Shown here in pieces: positions 24,957-38,268 of a stretch of DNA of 64,000 nucleotides. The notes under the pieces are model-generated. The model was not told where the DNA came from. It searched no databases and saw only the letters and a list, made by a program, of their open reading frames with translations. Positions within the stretch are counted from its first letter, which is position 1. Every line of letters starts with the position of its first letter. Source of the DNA: Anarhynchus alexandrinus (taxonomy: Eukaryota > Chordata > Aves > Charadriiformes > Charadriidae); contig VUYV01000193.1 of assembly GCA_008711295.1 (NCBI GenBank), positions 248,001 to 312,000 on the forward strand, in the 5' to 3' direction. The position numbers and the translations under genes are program-made.

Positions 24957-26599
24957 AAGCTAGTGTCCTTTACTACACTATATAGATTTGAAGACTTTTT
25001 TCTTTAAAAAAGGTCAAGCATAATGTGTCACCTGAGCACTAATGCACTATATATAATGACAGATCGTATATATATTATTTTCTTACAGTAAGTTGTAACA
25101 AGGATAATGCCACTTGTTCTATTAGCTTTTCTTAAACACTTATGATGAGAAAATAGAAAAGGTATTTTAAGGTGGCAATTTGTTCCCAAAGGACTAGGGC
25201 TGTTCAAGCACAAGTACGCCTCAGTTCAAAGAAAAATCCATAAAATAATAACATGTGAATTTGGATGCTTTAAATGGACATGCTAAGACGTGCATTAAAG
25301 GCAATTAACTGCAAAGGGTATTTCTTTTACTCTCTTCTCTGCTTATATAATTCCAAAGTAACACTAATAGTAGTGTGTAGAAGGTAGACAATTTAATATA
25401 AGCTAGTATATTTATATTTATGTGGTTGCTTCACTGGTGATTGAAAATATAAAAAATTACAGTATCAGTTTGCATATTTATGTAATAGAAATTCATCACT
25501 TTCCACTCATTAATTTTTTATGTATAAATATAAGAAAATACTGTAGACTTTATAGGTCCTTATTTATATTTGGATACAGGGGCCATTAAAGGATGAAGAA
25601 ACAAAAGGTCATTTCTAAAATGGTTCAACTAGAAGGGAAAAATGGTCTCAAAATTGAGATTATTAGATTATGAATTAGGGGGCTTCATCTCAGTTCTTGA
25701 ATTAATACATTTTCCTCTGCATCACTGGGATCTTTCTACAGATGAGGAATCATTAAACAGCAGCTGGTCAGAGGTAACAGAAGTGTTAAACATTCCACTG
25801 AGCAGGCTATAATAATAATGTAGGAACAGGAATTTTTTTTAATGGCTTTTTTTTTTTTTAAATGCTAGTGCTAGAACTAGCGTTTCCCCGTATTCCTTTA
25901 TTAAAGGCAGCCCATGTTATAAATTACTGTGACACTAAATCTTAAATAGCTCATTTAGATACTTAGTATACTCTTTCTAAATGCAAATGTTAAATTAGTC
26001 TTAAAAATTCCAAAAAGGAACAAATTTTCATTTTAAATAATCTGTTGAGCTATTTTTTTCCTGACCTACTTTTACATTAATCTCAAAAAAGCTGAAATCT
26101 CATTGTTGTATATAATTTCAAATTTATTTTTAGCTAACTAGAAAGACATAATAAATGCATACATTTTGGAGGAACTGATTTAGAAGCTGGAGAATGTATG
26201 TCTTACTACCAGATGACTATCAGTTACTATTTGGCTGAAAAGTGTAATTCGATTTTAAAAGACCTGTTGTTATTAGTTACAGTGAACGAGCTGTACACAG
26301 TAAATTATGGAGCTGATCAGAACTGTGCTCTACATCTAAAACTATATGCTTCATTGAAGACTGACTGTATTTTTTGCATCTAGTGAAACAAACCACTTTT
26401 TAACATGTCCTACATGATTTTTTAATTTTGAGTGTAATCCAGTTATTGAGGAATATACCACAAAGACATGTGTAAATGACAGCTCTCTGGCACCATACCT
26501 ACTACAGTCTAGTCAGTTTTACTCTTTTCCTCTGTAATTTTTATCCATCTTGCTAAGATATGTACAGATCAGTTTTAGGCCGGAACATGAAAGTCTACT

Positions 26600-26634
26600 T
26601 CCGAAGATCCCCTCCAACCCCTACCATTCCGTGA
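26600..26634 (+). mobile_element. Tiny CR1 3'-end remnant
   Basis: The run CCGAAGATCCCCTCCAACCC followed by CTACCATTCCGTGA matches the last bases of CR1 (gatc, ccttccaacc, accattctgtga) as seen in the longer copies in this window. Only about 35 bp are recognisable and there is no octamer array. Confidence 0.6.
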
Positions 26635-29600
26635 GCCTGCGAAATGGTAGAAAAGTGATGTAATGTCAAATACAATACAGTGCTCCCACTTCCTGATCTA
26701 GTGAGCATAGCCAGGGAAGAAGTGGTACAAGTTTTACTCATCCCCAAATTCTTTACTAGGTCTCTGGAGCAAATGGCAGCCAGCCAGCTTCACAGCAGCT
26801 TGCTATGACTTATACTGCAAACTCCACTGGTACAGACTGGGTTCAGAACTGGCAAAATGAAGGTTACTGTTTAACTGTCCCCCGGAGCTCCTCGGAAATG
26901 AGCAAAGACACAGTCCAATCCACAGTATATTCTGTTATGAAATGAGAGCTAACTTTTTCGAAACTCTAGCACGTGTGATTCTCTTGGTGATAGAGAAAGG
27001 TGAAAGGTTGCTCTTGAAGCATGGGAATATCATAACATAATTAACCAAGAGGGTGTGTGACACAGTTTAAAATTGCAAAAGAATGGGAAAAGAGTAAAAA
27101 ACAGGACCTGCTTTTTTTTTTTTGTCATGAAAACGTATCTTCTGTTTGTCATAGGTTTCATTTTTTTTGGTACTATTTCACAATGGATCAATGGTATTTT
27201 AAGCTGTGAATATTGACTCTTTATTAGCACATAAATAGATTTTGGCAGTAATGTTACTAGTCGCAACACTGACTAAGAAGAAATCTCAGTATTTTTTTTT
27301 AAAAAAACAAAACAAAACAAAAAACCCACTGAAAATCCACAGCTCCCTTTTTAAAAATAACAGAGTTAATATTACTCAGCTTTTTAAAGAAAAATCTTTG
27401 CAGGATCCTCTGTTTCATACTAAATTTCCTAGTTTCTATATTAGTCACTCTTAGCAATTTTCATGATCCACATGGGTAATCAAGCAAAGTCCCTTTTCAG
27501 CTGATACTTTGGATATAGTCTTTTTCAAGTCTTATGAAGGGAATTAGTCCATGGAATTTATCAGATGTAGCATGCAACCTGTCACTGTCACTACTTAAAA
27601 AAAAAAAAGCCAAACACAAAACAGCTAATTCATGAAGTTTGAAATGCTTCCACAAAGTATCTGACTGTCTTCCAAACTATCTCATTCTGGAGAGTTTTCT
27701 GCATATGTTATCAAAGTAAAGGTCTGAAAGAATGCTGGATTCATAGGAGGCATGCTCTGTCCTACAGCATTTGACAGATAGCACATCCCACTGATCTGTG
27801 TCCCAAGAGGAAGGAGGATAAAAGGGAGAGAGAGAGGAGGTTTCACCAAACCATCAACTCCCATCTGACTCTTGAAGAATTTGCTCTCGGTAATGCTTTC
27901 TCAGTCCCCAAGTACTTTTCATTCTGCTTATTCCATTCCTATAAATTATTTTGTGAAATATAAGGATCCTTATCTACAGAATAGGGAAATGGAAGTCAAA
28001 GCCATTTTTTACCATGGTTGGTAGTAGTTTTACACAGAAACTTTTAAGTCTGCAAGCCTGCAATGTTTCTGCATCCTAAACATAATAGTGTTTTCCGTCC
28101 ATAGCTGGAGACAGATCTTGATGAAAATTAAAAAGTGCATAAAAACAAAAGGGAAAGGAAAACACATACATCAAAAAGACGTCAATCTGGGACTTGTCCT
28201 GTCTACTGCCCTGAGTTAACTACAGCCTCTTCCCTTTTGAATATGTAGCAGGGTGAGATATAGAGCTTAAGAACTGAAGCAGAGCACTAAGGTCACACAT
28301 AACAGAGATCAGACTTCTATAATATGCAGGCAGTTAAGAGAAATTAATTAAGAGCTTGCTTTTGGCAGGCAAGTATCTTTTAAATATATATTCCTGTTTT
28401 CATATCTATTTAAGTTTGAGTTATACTCTAACCTGACTGGGACAAAGCCAGTGCCACACCATATCCTTTAATACTCACTTGGAACTAAAGGCACTCGTGG
28501 AATGCAGCAGTGTGCTGGGAACCTCTCTATCAATAGCTCAAAGTTAAGCAAACTGCCTGTATAAATGGAAGTCCTTTTCCTTTGCATCTGAAAGGCAAAG
28601 AGTTTAATTAAGAATGCAGTTATTGCCAGTCAAAAGGAAATACTTTTATTTTTAGGGTAAGTAGTGCAGCATTTGTGACTCTGGTAGATTATGTTAGAAA
28701 AAAACAAACAGTCACACCTTACCATTGCCAGTAAGCACTTTGCCACACTATTTTTGGTTAGCTACCAAACTGAACGGGACAAGGTGGGTATAACATGAGG
28801 AAAAGTTAAGGAAAAGCTGGACTGAGAAGGACTTTGGCAAGATTACATGGAATAATGGATGAGTTGCTAAAGCAAAAATAAAAAAGTGGGATTAGCCTGA
28901 AAAAAGTATTTGCACTATACAAAAAATTCACAGTCCTATCCATATTGCTTTGAAGTCCTTAACCTAACCAAAAAGTTGGTTTGTAAAATGCTTACATACA
29001 CCTATGCTCCCAGATCTCATTCATTCTTAGTAAGAAATTTACACCTCTAAAAATAAAATTTTGATATTTTGCAAATTTTTAAGCTTTTCAAAGTTTTTGT
29101 CTTATCCATGTGTCCCAAGCCTATTCTGGCTTATTCTGCAGGGTATTAATTGCAGTTTGTAAGGCAGGTTGCTACAGAACTTACATTGGAGGTCAAATTC
29201 TATTTAGGTCTTCAAAACAGTCAGGCTTCTTCAGAGCTTGGATCAAATCACTGAGTAAAAAAAATATTCCTCCGTTGCTATTTTGTGATTTCAGTGTGTA
29301 TATAGGTGTTAAAAAATTCTACATAAAAAAAGCACAAGATCTGTGCTTTATTTAACGTTTCCTTCCGTTTTCAACAAAAGACGTGCATGCAGTGACAGAC
29401 AACTAGAATCTCTGTCAAAATATCGCAACAAATGGTTAATTACCTCAGGTAAGAAAACACAATATGTATTATTACTACTCTGTGTTAAAAGATCACTGCA
29501 TTCTTAACTTTCTGACTCCTGCTTGTACTGGCTTGTCTCTCTTTTGCCAATGGAGATTACATGCTGTGTTCATTAGAAGTGCAACACACAGGAACACCAC

Positions 29601-32600
29601 AGAAGGTTAGGGCACATGAATTGTTTTTCCATTATCAGCAACAGGTACTATTTGTACTTCATAGAGGAAGAACGTTCAATCAAGCACCAAAGTAAGCAAT
29701 CAAAGAGTAACACAATAAGTCAGGCTATTTTATAGGCCCAGTTTTGCACTTGCAGTGGATTACACAGATGGTCCATTCACCTTTTACCTAACAGCTAATT
29801 GCTAGCAGAAAGCTGAAGGCACAGTTCTGATTAGAAAAAATTTTGTCAGCATGTATTATTGGTCTTTTGCTTTTTTTTCTTTTGCCAAAAAAAAATTAAT
29901 TTTTTTGAGAACCTTATTCTTAAGTTCCTCACATCCATTTTTACATTTTAGTTGTCTTCTATGAAAGCCATTTTATGTACAGAACTTATTGTAAGCAGAA
30001 TACAACAATTTCACAGCTAACTGTTTGCAATGCATGATTTGTATTATGATCTAATGCGAACCGTGCGTTCCTAATCCTGTGTCAATGATTAAACCAAGTC
30101 CTTTTTCTCTGCAATTTTTTCCATGATGCTAAGCTTCCTGTTGTCAGTTGTGTTACCTCCCTGAAAGAATATTTATCCAATTATGCAAACAAATAGAGAG
30201 GCTGCTACATTGCTAGCCAAGACTCACAACAGTACTTCAGCAGGCCCCCAAGCACAATTTCAAAGTGTTTCTCCCACCTATAGACAGCTTTGAAATTAAT
30301 TTTCTGGAGTGATATAGTTACATTGCATGGATTTGCTCACCATATGGGCAATCACACTTCTTGATGAAAAATGGCATATGTTAGCTATGTAATCAAAAAG
30401 TAGCTGCACAGATCCTAAGGGATAAGGAAACTTTAGCATTTGATTTGACTGAATCATACATTCATCGCTGTAAGAGATATTTGTCCTGCCAGTTTGAAGT
30501 TGCTTCTCCACATAAAGCCAAAACACAGTCCCCAGCTATAGCCAGGCTTTTCAGAGAAGAGATTTAACAGACCTACCCTACTCTTAGGAAACCAGTAACA
30601 AAACTCGGGGAACTACACTTTCGTTCGTATCAGGTAACAGTTAACTGGCTCCTGGGTGTCTCACTGAAGAAATGGCATTTCAGTCAGTAACACTCAACTA
30701 CCCAGTAGCTGAAGTTGCTGCAATTTATTGTGTCCAGCAAAGCACTGGAAAAGACGGATAATTATTTAAACTGTCTGTGACCTGTCTTTGCCAAGCTTCC
30801 CTTGTCCTCTAATTCCTGCCAGAGTTAGCTGACTTGCTAATGAAGAGAAAAATAATCTTCATACATCTGTCATACCTATTTCCACATTCAAAGGCTCCTG
30901 ATTACCTTTTGGTGCTTCCCACCAGGTTTGAAATCTTTTAGACATGGTCTACACACCGTATTTTTATGAACTGCTACTGTCCTTGGAATTTCTTTCCCTC
31001 TGGTATAATTAAGCTCCTGGCATGGTCAGTAATCTCAGAACACACAAGCTCGATCGTATACTCCGTTGTCCAAAATAGCTCAGCCCACAGAATGTGGTTT
31101 CTATCAGAGTAGAATGCAATTATATAGCTATAACTATCCATGCTCTTGTTAGACTAGGCAACAAACTACTTCGGCTACCACTAACCTGAGTTTAAGCAAG
31201 ACCTTGAAAAAATAAGAACAGTTGTCTCCTCCTGAAGCTAAAAAATAAATATGAGCATTAACAGAGATATCCATCTGTGTAAATGGACTAATGAAATGGT
31301 CAGTTTCCTGATGATAATCTCAACACTGATTTCTTCTGTTCAGGGAGTGATCTTCTCAGAGGGTGGAGAAGGGAAAGAAAAGGAAGAAAAGGATGAGGTC
31401 CGTACTTGATCGGAATATAGCTTACAAAAAAAAAAAAAAGAATTTGAAACATCAAGATTATCTTGACCCAGCCATGCTTACCCACTGTTCAAGCTGTAGC
31501 AAGTGGATTTTAAGAAGAATGCAACATTTTACTGTTGCCCAGAGCAAAGTAGCTAAAAGGCTGAGCTCTCCAGAGCCTATCTTTTGATAATATAACTTTA
31601 ACAGGTGCAAATGTAATCTTAAATAAGCATTAGCGAGAACTGATTATTAGTCAGAATATAGGCATAGTATTTTTTTCTTTTTTAATGACTGCATCTGATT
31701 TGAGACTTCAGATGGAGTGAGAGTTAAGAACATTTCACTTCTAAGGAATTAAGACAACAGGTAAAATTATAGCTTGTATTATAGCTCATGCCAACGGTTA
31801 TCTCAAAAATTTCAGATTTTTTTTTTTTATATCGGGGAAAAAACCCCAGAACATTATCATTTTAAATTTAACCACAGCAAGTTGAGACAAAGCACATGGG
31901 AATAAGTACTCAGACTCAGATTCCTGTGACTCTTATAAAGCAGCTCAGTGCCCTCTTCTTCAGGCTGTGGCCCCCCAGGCAGTCACTAGGCCATAGATTT
32001 AGAGTGGTTAATCACCAAGGTGCAAGAAGTTAACCTACATGAGCTAAATTAGTAAGGCAGTCTTCCTAAACTTACCATATACTGAAAAGAGGAAACTATG
32101 CACTTTCAGAAAACAATTAACAGAAGGTGCATAAACCTGCCTGCTTTTGACAGAACAGGGAGACTAAAAAAAAATTCCCTTGTTTGAGAATTAAGTGGAG
32201 TAATTGACCTTTTCATCCCAGCTTCCTTCTTCAACAACACAGAACCATACCATAAGACTTTGTAATAATAATAATAATCAGTGACAGCTTACAAATGAAG
32301 TGCAAGAGAAACAGATTCAAACTCATCACTGCACAGGCATCTTTCTCATCTCTCTGGCTACTCTATAATGGGTACTCTTCTTTTTCTTTTTCTTAGTGGA
32401 AACAAGAGAATCATCCTGAATGTGGAAAACCCTCAGAACAAAAGTCTTGGTAAACTGAAATTTCTACAAAATGTTTTGACAAACAAACATGAGGCAACAA
32501 TTGAAAATATGTTAGATAGGAACCTCTGACTAAGTCATTTTTAGGAAGAACAAGTAAACATGTATTTTGTTTAACTGATAAGATCTTTCTTACTTACAAA

Positions 32601-35298
32601 GTGATCACATCCCTTTATAATCAAGATTAGGCACTTATATCAACCTTTTAATAAGAGTGGAGAATACATATAAACAAAGAAAACCTATCACACACGCACA
32701 ATTAAGGCTGAAATTCACCTGAACCTTACACAACACATGATGCTAATGATAGATTTAAGATGTTTTTTACTGTGAAATGAGGAAAATAGTACCTGTGTTT
32801 ACATAACATACCACGAGGCATAATACAGCATTGATTAAATGAATGACTTCAATTCCTTTTGAAATGGATTTTCTCTCTGAAAATGCGTGTGCACACACAC
32901 TCCTTGGGGCTTAACTTAATCAGTACTTGATCTGAAGATCTCTGAATGGTAACCAGGGGTATTGGTAAATAAGCAAATGAAAGTGATGTCTTACTTTATG
33001 TATTCATAATAAATAGAAGGAGTAAATGTAAGATATGAATCCTTAAGAAACCCCTCTCTATGCCCTCTTGCCCAGCACCACATTCAGGGTCTCTAGTTTT
33101 CCTATTATCTAGGCTCTACCTAAATTTTCAACATTTTGCAGGTAAGCAACTGAAGTGTAGTGTACATTACACATATATAAACGCAGGGGCAAGCAGTATA
33201 TTTTTCTGTAAAGGGAAAATACCCTTTCACTGAGGACTGGGAGTGGTAACACCCTTTTATTGACGTCAGTAAAAAGGGAAAGTTAAATCATTAACAGACG
33301 TTAAAAATCAATTTGGCTACTTCTGGCAGGTGAAGTCAGATATTTCATTATAAAAACGATGAATCTTTTGGCTCTTTCTTTCAATAAATTGATTTTATGA
33401 AATAAGGAGTGATAAGGGAGTTTTATGAAGTATAAACAGTATATATTATAAATAATAACACATGGCCCTAGAGCAAATGCTCTTGTGATTGATCACAGCA
33501 GCAGAATCCCTCGAGTGGCTTACAGCATAGTCACATTGGGATCATCTATTGTACGATCCATATGTTAACTAGATAACTGCCTAGTGTGGAAAATTTATAA
33601 AGTTAAAGCTAATGAAACCAGTTTTGTTTGCTAGATTTATTTCTCACAGCAGAGATGATGTAAATGGATAGCAGCACATGGCAAGTCTTCAAGGGAGCAA
33701 ACCCTACCTAATTCAGAGATAGAACTCTCTACAAGCAAAGAGTAGTTTTGATTTCACCTTCAAATTGTAATCAGGAGAAATAAAATACAAGCCAGAAAGC
33801 ACTCAGGCTTTGCCTGCACCTGCCAGGTTGTAGTTACATCAGCACAGTTCCTAGAAGTGAACACTGCCACATTTCAGAGCAACAGGACACAGTGATTAAC
33901 ACCAGAGAATAATGATGCAAAAATACACAAATAAGTGAGCATTCTCAACAAGAGTTACCATTCTGGTGTCCCAAAACAGTTTGTGCAGCCCGTGTAATTC
34001 AAGCAACGATGCAAATGCACAACGCCAGATGCCCATATGGAAATGTCAATAAAAAACAAACTCACAAGACCCTCCCAACTATCACAGCAGCTATTTCTAC
34101 GCAGACCTGTTTTGGGAGCAACCTGGTTCCAACTCCCTGTGGCTGAGTCAGCACTTTGTTTTCACTTTTCAACAGTGAGTTTATGGATCTTGACTCTGCT
34201 GACATTTGTTTCAGAGAGGAAAAGGAAAACTGGTCCATAAAGTTCCCAAAGGCTGAAAAGCAAAACCAGGAATGCTTGTGAGAAAATTGAAAGCAGATTG
34301 CTGGGTGGACTCAACTGCCAGGGATCTTGGAGCTGGTAGGCCCCCCTCTTACCAGGTGTTACTACAGAAATTTCTCTAAACGTAGCTTGCTACTAGCTCA
34401 CTAGTAGTTCACAGGTAATTCGGCCTGAGAAAACAGGAAGCAAGTGGCAGCTTGGTATGCCAGTACACAAAATGACAGCAAGACCACCTTTTTAACCTTC
34501 CTCAAGCATGATAAATAAGGCTGCCTATCATCACATAAGAAGAAATCATTCATTCAAACGGTTAGAGATGTCCAGAAAAACCTTATCCAGCAAGCATGAC
34601 CTGTTTCTGTACACAAAATAGTGAAATAAGCTACTCTCAGACAGACAATCTATGCTACATTCATGGACAAACTGGGAATTTTGCATGGAGGAAACAATAC
34701 TCTTATCCTTGTCATATTTTAGCTTGCTACTATTTTCTTTTATAATCTTTCCAGTTGTGCTGGTGCCAAATATATTATGAGGTAATGTTTGCCCCAGACA
34801 AGTCTTCAATTCCAGTCATCTGTCAAAGGGAAAAGTCAAATAGTGGCACCGCTTCCACACCTGGTCCTTGAAAAAATCCATTGTACTGTATCTTTATGAC
34901 AACCTACAAATGAATTATCATTTGCTTGCCTTGGAAAAGCAATGGAGGAGATCTCTTTGAAAAGCCTTCTATTCATCTTTGTCAAGAGGTAAACTTGAAC
35001 ACAAACCTGAAGATATTAAAATAGCTCTTCTTCACCATTTTATCTAAACTAAAGGCATTCCTCATCAAGATATCTTATGGTTCATTGAACTCTCCATAAA
35101 TACATGGAAAGAATTTACAGGTGGCCAATTGACACCATCACTCTTCTCTCACCTCTCCTTATGTTCAGCTGTATAGTGACTTTCAACTGATGTCTGGCAG
35201 TTTTTAACGATTATTCCTTCCTTCTGCCAACTCCAGTCACATGCCCTCTTTCTATTTGCATTGGACAAATATTTCTATTTTCTTTCTATTTTCTATTT

Positions 35299-36095
35299 AG
35301 AATCATAGAAGGGACCTTTAAAGTTCATCTAGTCCAAAGCCCCCTGCAATGAGGATAGACATCGTCAACTAGATCAGGTTGCTCAGAGCTCATCCAGCTT
35401 TGACCTTGAATGTTTCCAGGGATGGGGCATCTACCACCTCACTGAGCCAGTGTTTCACCACCTTCATCATAAAAAATTTTTTCCTTATATCTCGTCTGAG
35501 TCTACTGTCTTTTAGTTTAAAACCATTAGCCCTTGTCCTATCGCTATAGGCCCTATTAAAAATCCGTCTCCATCTTTCTTATAAGGCTCCTTTAATTATT
35601 GGAAGGCCACTATAAGGTGTCCGCGAAGCCTCCTCTTCTCCAGGCTAAACAACCTCAACTGTCTCAGCCTGTCCTCATAGAAGAGGTGCTCCAGCCTGTG
35701 GTGGTGATTAAGTGCTGCTGAAACTTAACTCTGGATCTACCTTGAATCCTTAATAAATTTTAAATTGCTACTAAATCATAACTGTGTCAAATATTTCCAT
35801 ATGTGACACAGCCTTCTGATCATTTTTGTGGTCCTCCTCTGGACAGGTTCATGTCTTTCTTGTACTGAGGGCCCCGGAGCTGGATGCCGTAGTCTAGGTG
35901 GGGTTTCACCAGAGCAGAGTAGAGGCGCAGAATCACCTCCCTCGACCTGCTGGCCACACTTCTTTTGATGCAGCCCAGGATACGGTTGGCTTTGTGGGCC
36001 ACAAGTGCACGTTGCCAGCTCATGTCTAGTATTTCTTCCACCAGTACCCTCAAGTCCTTCTCAACAGGGCTGCTCTCTATCCCTTCATCGCCTAC
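35299..36095 (-). mobile_element. CR1 LINE 3' fragment split by a nested insertion
   Basis: The 3' end (35299 onward) has a single degraded octamer and the AAGGGACC line. The 5' part (35820-36053, minus frame) encodes [18 protein letters not shown] and [10 protein letters not shown], the reverse transcriptase C-terminal region. Between 35696 and 35809 the CR1 sequence is interrupted by a foreign 112-bp segment. On both sides the CR1 consensus continues without loss, from the block complementary to GAGGTGCTCCAGCC to the block complementary to CTGATCATTTTTGTGG, as seen by comparison with the copies at 1.8, 17.7 and 49.5 kb. The 5' boundary is approximate. Confidence 0.92.
35697..35808. mobile_element. 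112-bp TGT...ACA insertion with 5-bp target duplication (solo-LTR-like)
   Basis: The segment begins TGTGGTGG and ends TGTGACA. It is flanked by the direct repeat CAGCC at 35692-35696 and 35809-35813. Intact CR1 copies in this window have one such site, so the repeat is a target-site duplication. TG...CA ends with a 4-6 bp duplication are the established mark of LTR retroelement integration. An AATAAA lies at 35752-35757 on the plus strand, 51 bp before the end, as a polyadenylation signal would lie in an LTR read on the plus strand. At 112 bp it is very short for a solo LTR; an internally deleted LTR or an unusually compact family would fit. No coding sequence is present and the family was not recognised. 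Confidence 0.6.
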
Positions 36096-38244
36096 ACAGC
36101 ATTTAGTTCACATGATGACCAGGAAGGCCTTTCTGATTCTTCAAAAGAACCAATCTGGAGCACATGTAGAACAAATTCAGCAAAATCTAGTATTAAAAGA
36201 ATTATACTATCCATCATTATTTTAGCAGCCCTGTCCTTTTGGGAATATAGGATATTTGAAAATTGATTTGCCTTGATACACCTCTTTATATATTGTCTCT
36301 GTAATGCCCCAAAGAAGAAAATATCAGAATCACATTATTACTGCCAGACTGCTTGAAAGAACTGGTTACCAGTTTTCAAATAAACATATATTTCCTCAGT
36401 CCACAAATCTTCAAAAAAAAATGACTGCTGTCCACCATATTAACGGGTATTAAAATGAGTACTTATGCAGTGTTAGTCAACTTTGACACTTTGAAATTAT
36501 GATTTAGTTTAACATTTTTAAATGGTCAATTAATTATATCATTTTTTGCGCCAGCTAGAGGCAGGAAAACAAAAGTTGTATGTAAAACTTATTAAGAAAA
36601 ATGTTTATTCCCTCTTATAACCTCTTATTTTGCGTATCTTTCAGTATCAAGCTATATATAAATTTATATTTAAAAGATTCTTAAGACTCACTCTGTCCTT
36701 AACTGAATTTGTAAACACACACATACATATAAATATAAATTTACATATATATATATATGCACATTCCTTTCAAATGTGTGTTGTTATGAGGGGTGTGCAG
36801 TTTCACTTATTTATTTTACTTGAAAAAGGCATCTGTGCTAAATTCTGAACAAGTAAGATCACAGAACACACAGTACATGCTGCTCAGGAACTGAACGTAC
36901 CCGCCATACCATACATGGTGATTTTGGCATGTTGGCTCATTCAACTCTTAGAAAAGCAAAGTCTAATGGTCGCTGCTCCCAGCTAACATTACAATAAATA
37001 GAAAACCTTTTCACAAAAAATGAAACTAAGCATGCTCAAAGTGTTAAAGAAAACCCAACAAATGCAAATAATAAATTCTTAAAGTGATTATATTCACTCC
37101 AGGTCTAATCTAGCCTAATTATTCAGTGCTCTTCAATATCGTGTAGCACAGTGCAAGCTAAAAAGAGAAAAGCAATTCTGCAGCACTGGATTCAAACTCT
37201 CAATTTCCTTGAATGAAGTGATGATCTTATAAATATTGTTATCTCCCAGACTATCTGATCTAAACAGTGTTCCTGTACAATACAGGATAGTTCCCAAGCA
37301 GAAGTAACATGTGCAAACCTGTTTTTCTGCTTTCCCACCTACTTAAAATGGCATCACATACCTTACAGAGTCGAAATATGCATCTTTGGCTAATTGCCCA
37401 CATTCTGGAATGTGTGCTTCATTAGTTCTATCGAATTTATCCCTTTGTGGTTAAATTTATCTTGTGCTGATACAGACCATCATACAAATGGCACTCCAGA
37501 ACTCCTTATATGCACACATACTTAATGTATGGGCAATCAACATGTGGGTTTTAGCCACATGAGGTTTATGAAAAACTCTCTCAAAGTGCTACCAGCTAAT
37601 TCACATGAGCACTAGAAGGCCTCTGCTAATGTGAGGGCTACTGTATAAATTAAATTCCCAGATAGGGTGGAAGGATCTGCTAAGAAACCCCAGGATCCAA
37701 CAGGTTCCCAGTCCCAGCATTGTCCCAGGACAGGGTCCTTGGGGAGTCACATGTTCCTCTGCCTCTGAGCTTTGCTTACCAAGGTGTCGGGGATGTGTTT
37801 GTGGCTTACAGCTACAATAAGAGTTTACCACACAACCCCAAGTTAGTGAGGCTGCCACTTCCATGTCCCAGCTCAAATAGCCTTATTGTACAGCAAAACC
37901 CATCTCTTGTACCACATCAAAATCTTGTGCCTGCTGTAAGGGGAATATATTATTGGTTTTGAGGAACAACGCTATTACTACGTAATTAAAAATAAATAAT
38001 TTTGAGTCAATATGTCCATGACTTGCATAGCCAACTTTTAAATTCCAACACAAGTCTGTCTAGCTACAGATTCTTTGGGTAAAATTCTATGGTGTAGGTA
38101 AAGCAGAAGGTGAGATTACGATAATAAAAAAACAACAGTGTGGTTCCTAATTAGAGTCCTGTTTTTGTTATAAGCAGCAATTGTCTGCAAAAACATGTTA
38201 AGTTCTGGTTGGTATTAATATAATTTTCATTTATTTTGCCTCAG

Positions 38245-38268
38245 ACACACACACACACAAAAAAAAAA
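38245..38268. repeat. (AC)7 followed by an A tract
   Basis: Seven AC units run directly into about ten A residues. This is simple sequence with no visible function. Confidence 0.85.

Larger units (their letters stand above)
23134..35298. other. Long non-coding stretch with a few possible signals
   Basis: No confirmed gene over 12 kb. It holds an exon-like open stretch (24263-24507), an isolated GC-box-like motif (24941-24956), a tiny CR1 remnant (26600-26634), an A/C-rich patch (27299-27330) and a short AAT run near 32264-32278. The part at 24.1-24.9 kb is visibly less AT-rich than its surroundings. Confidence 0.5.
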
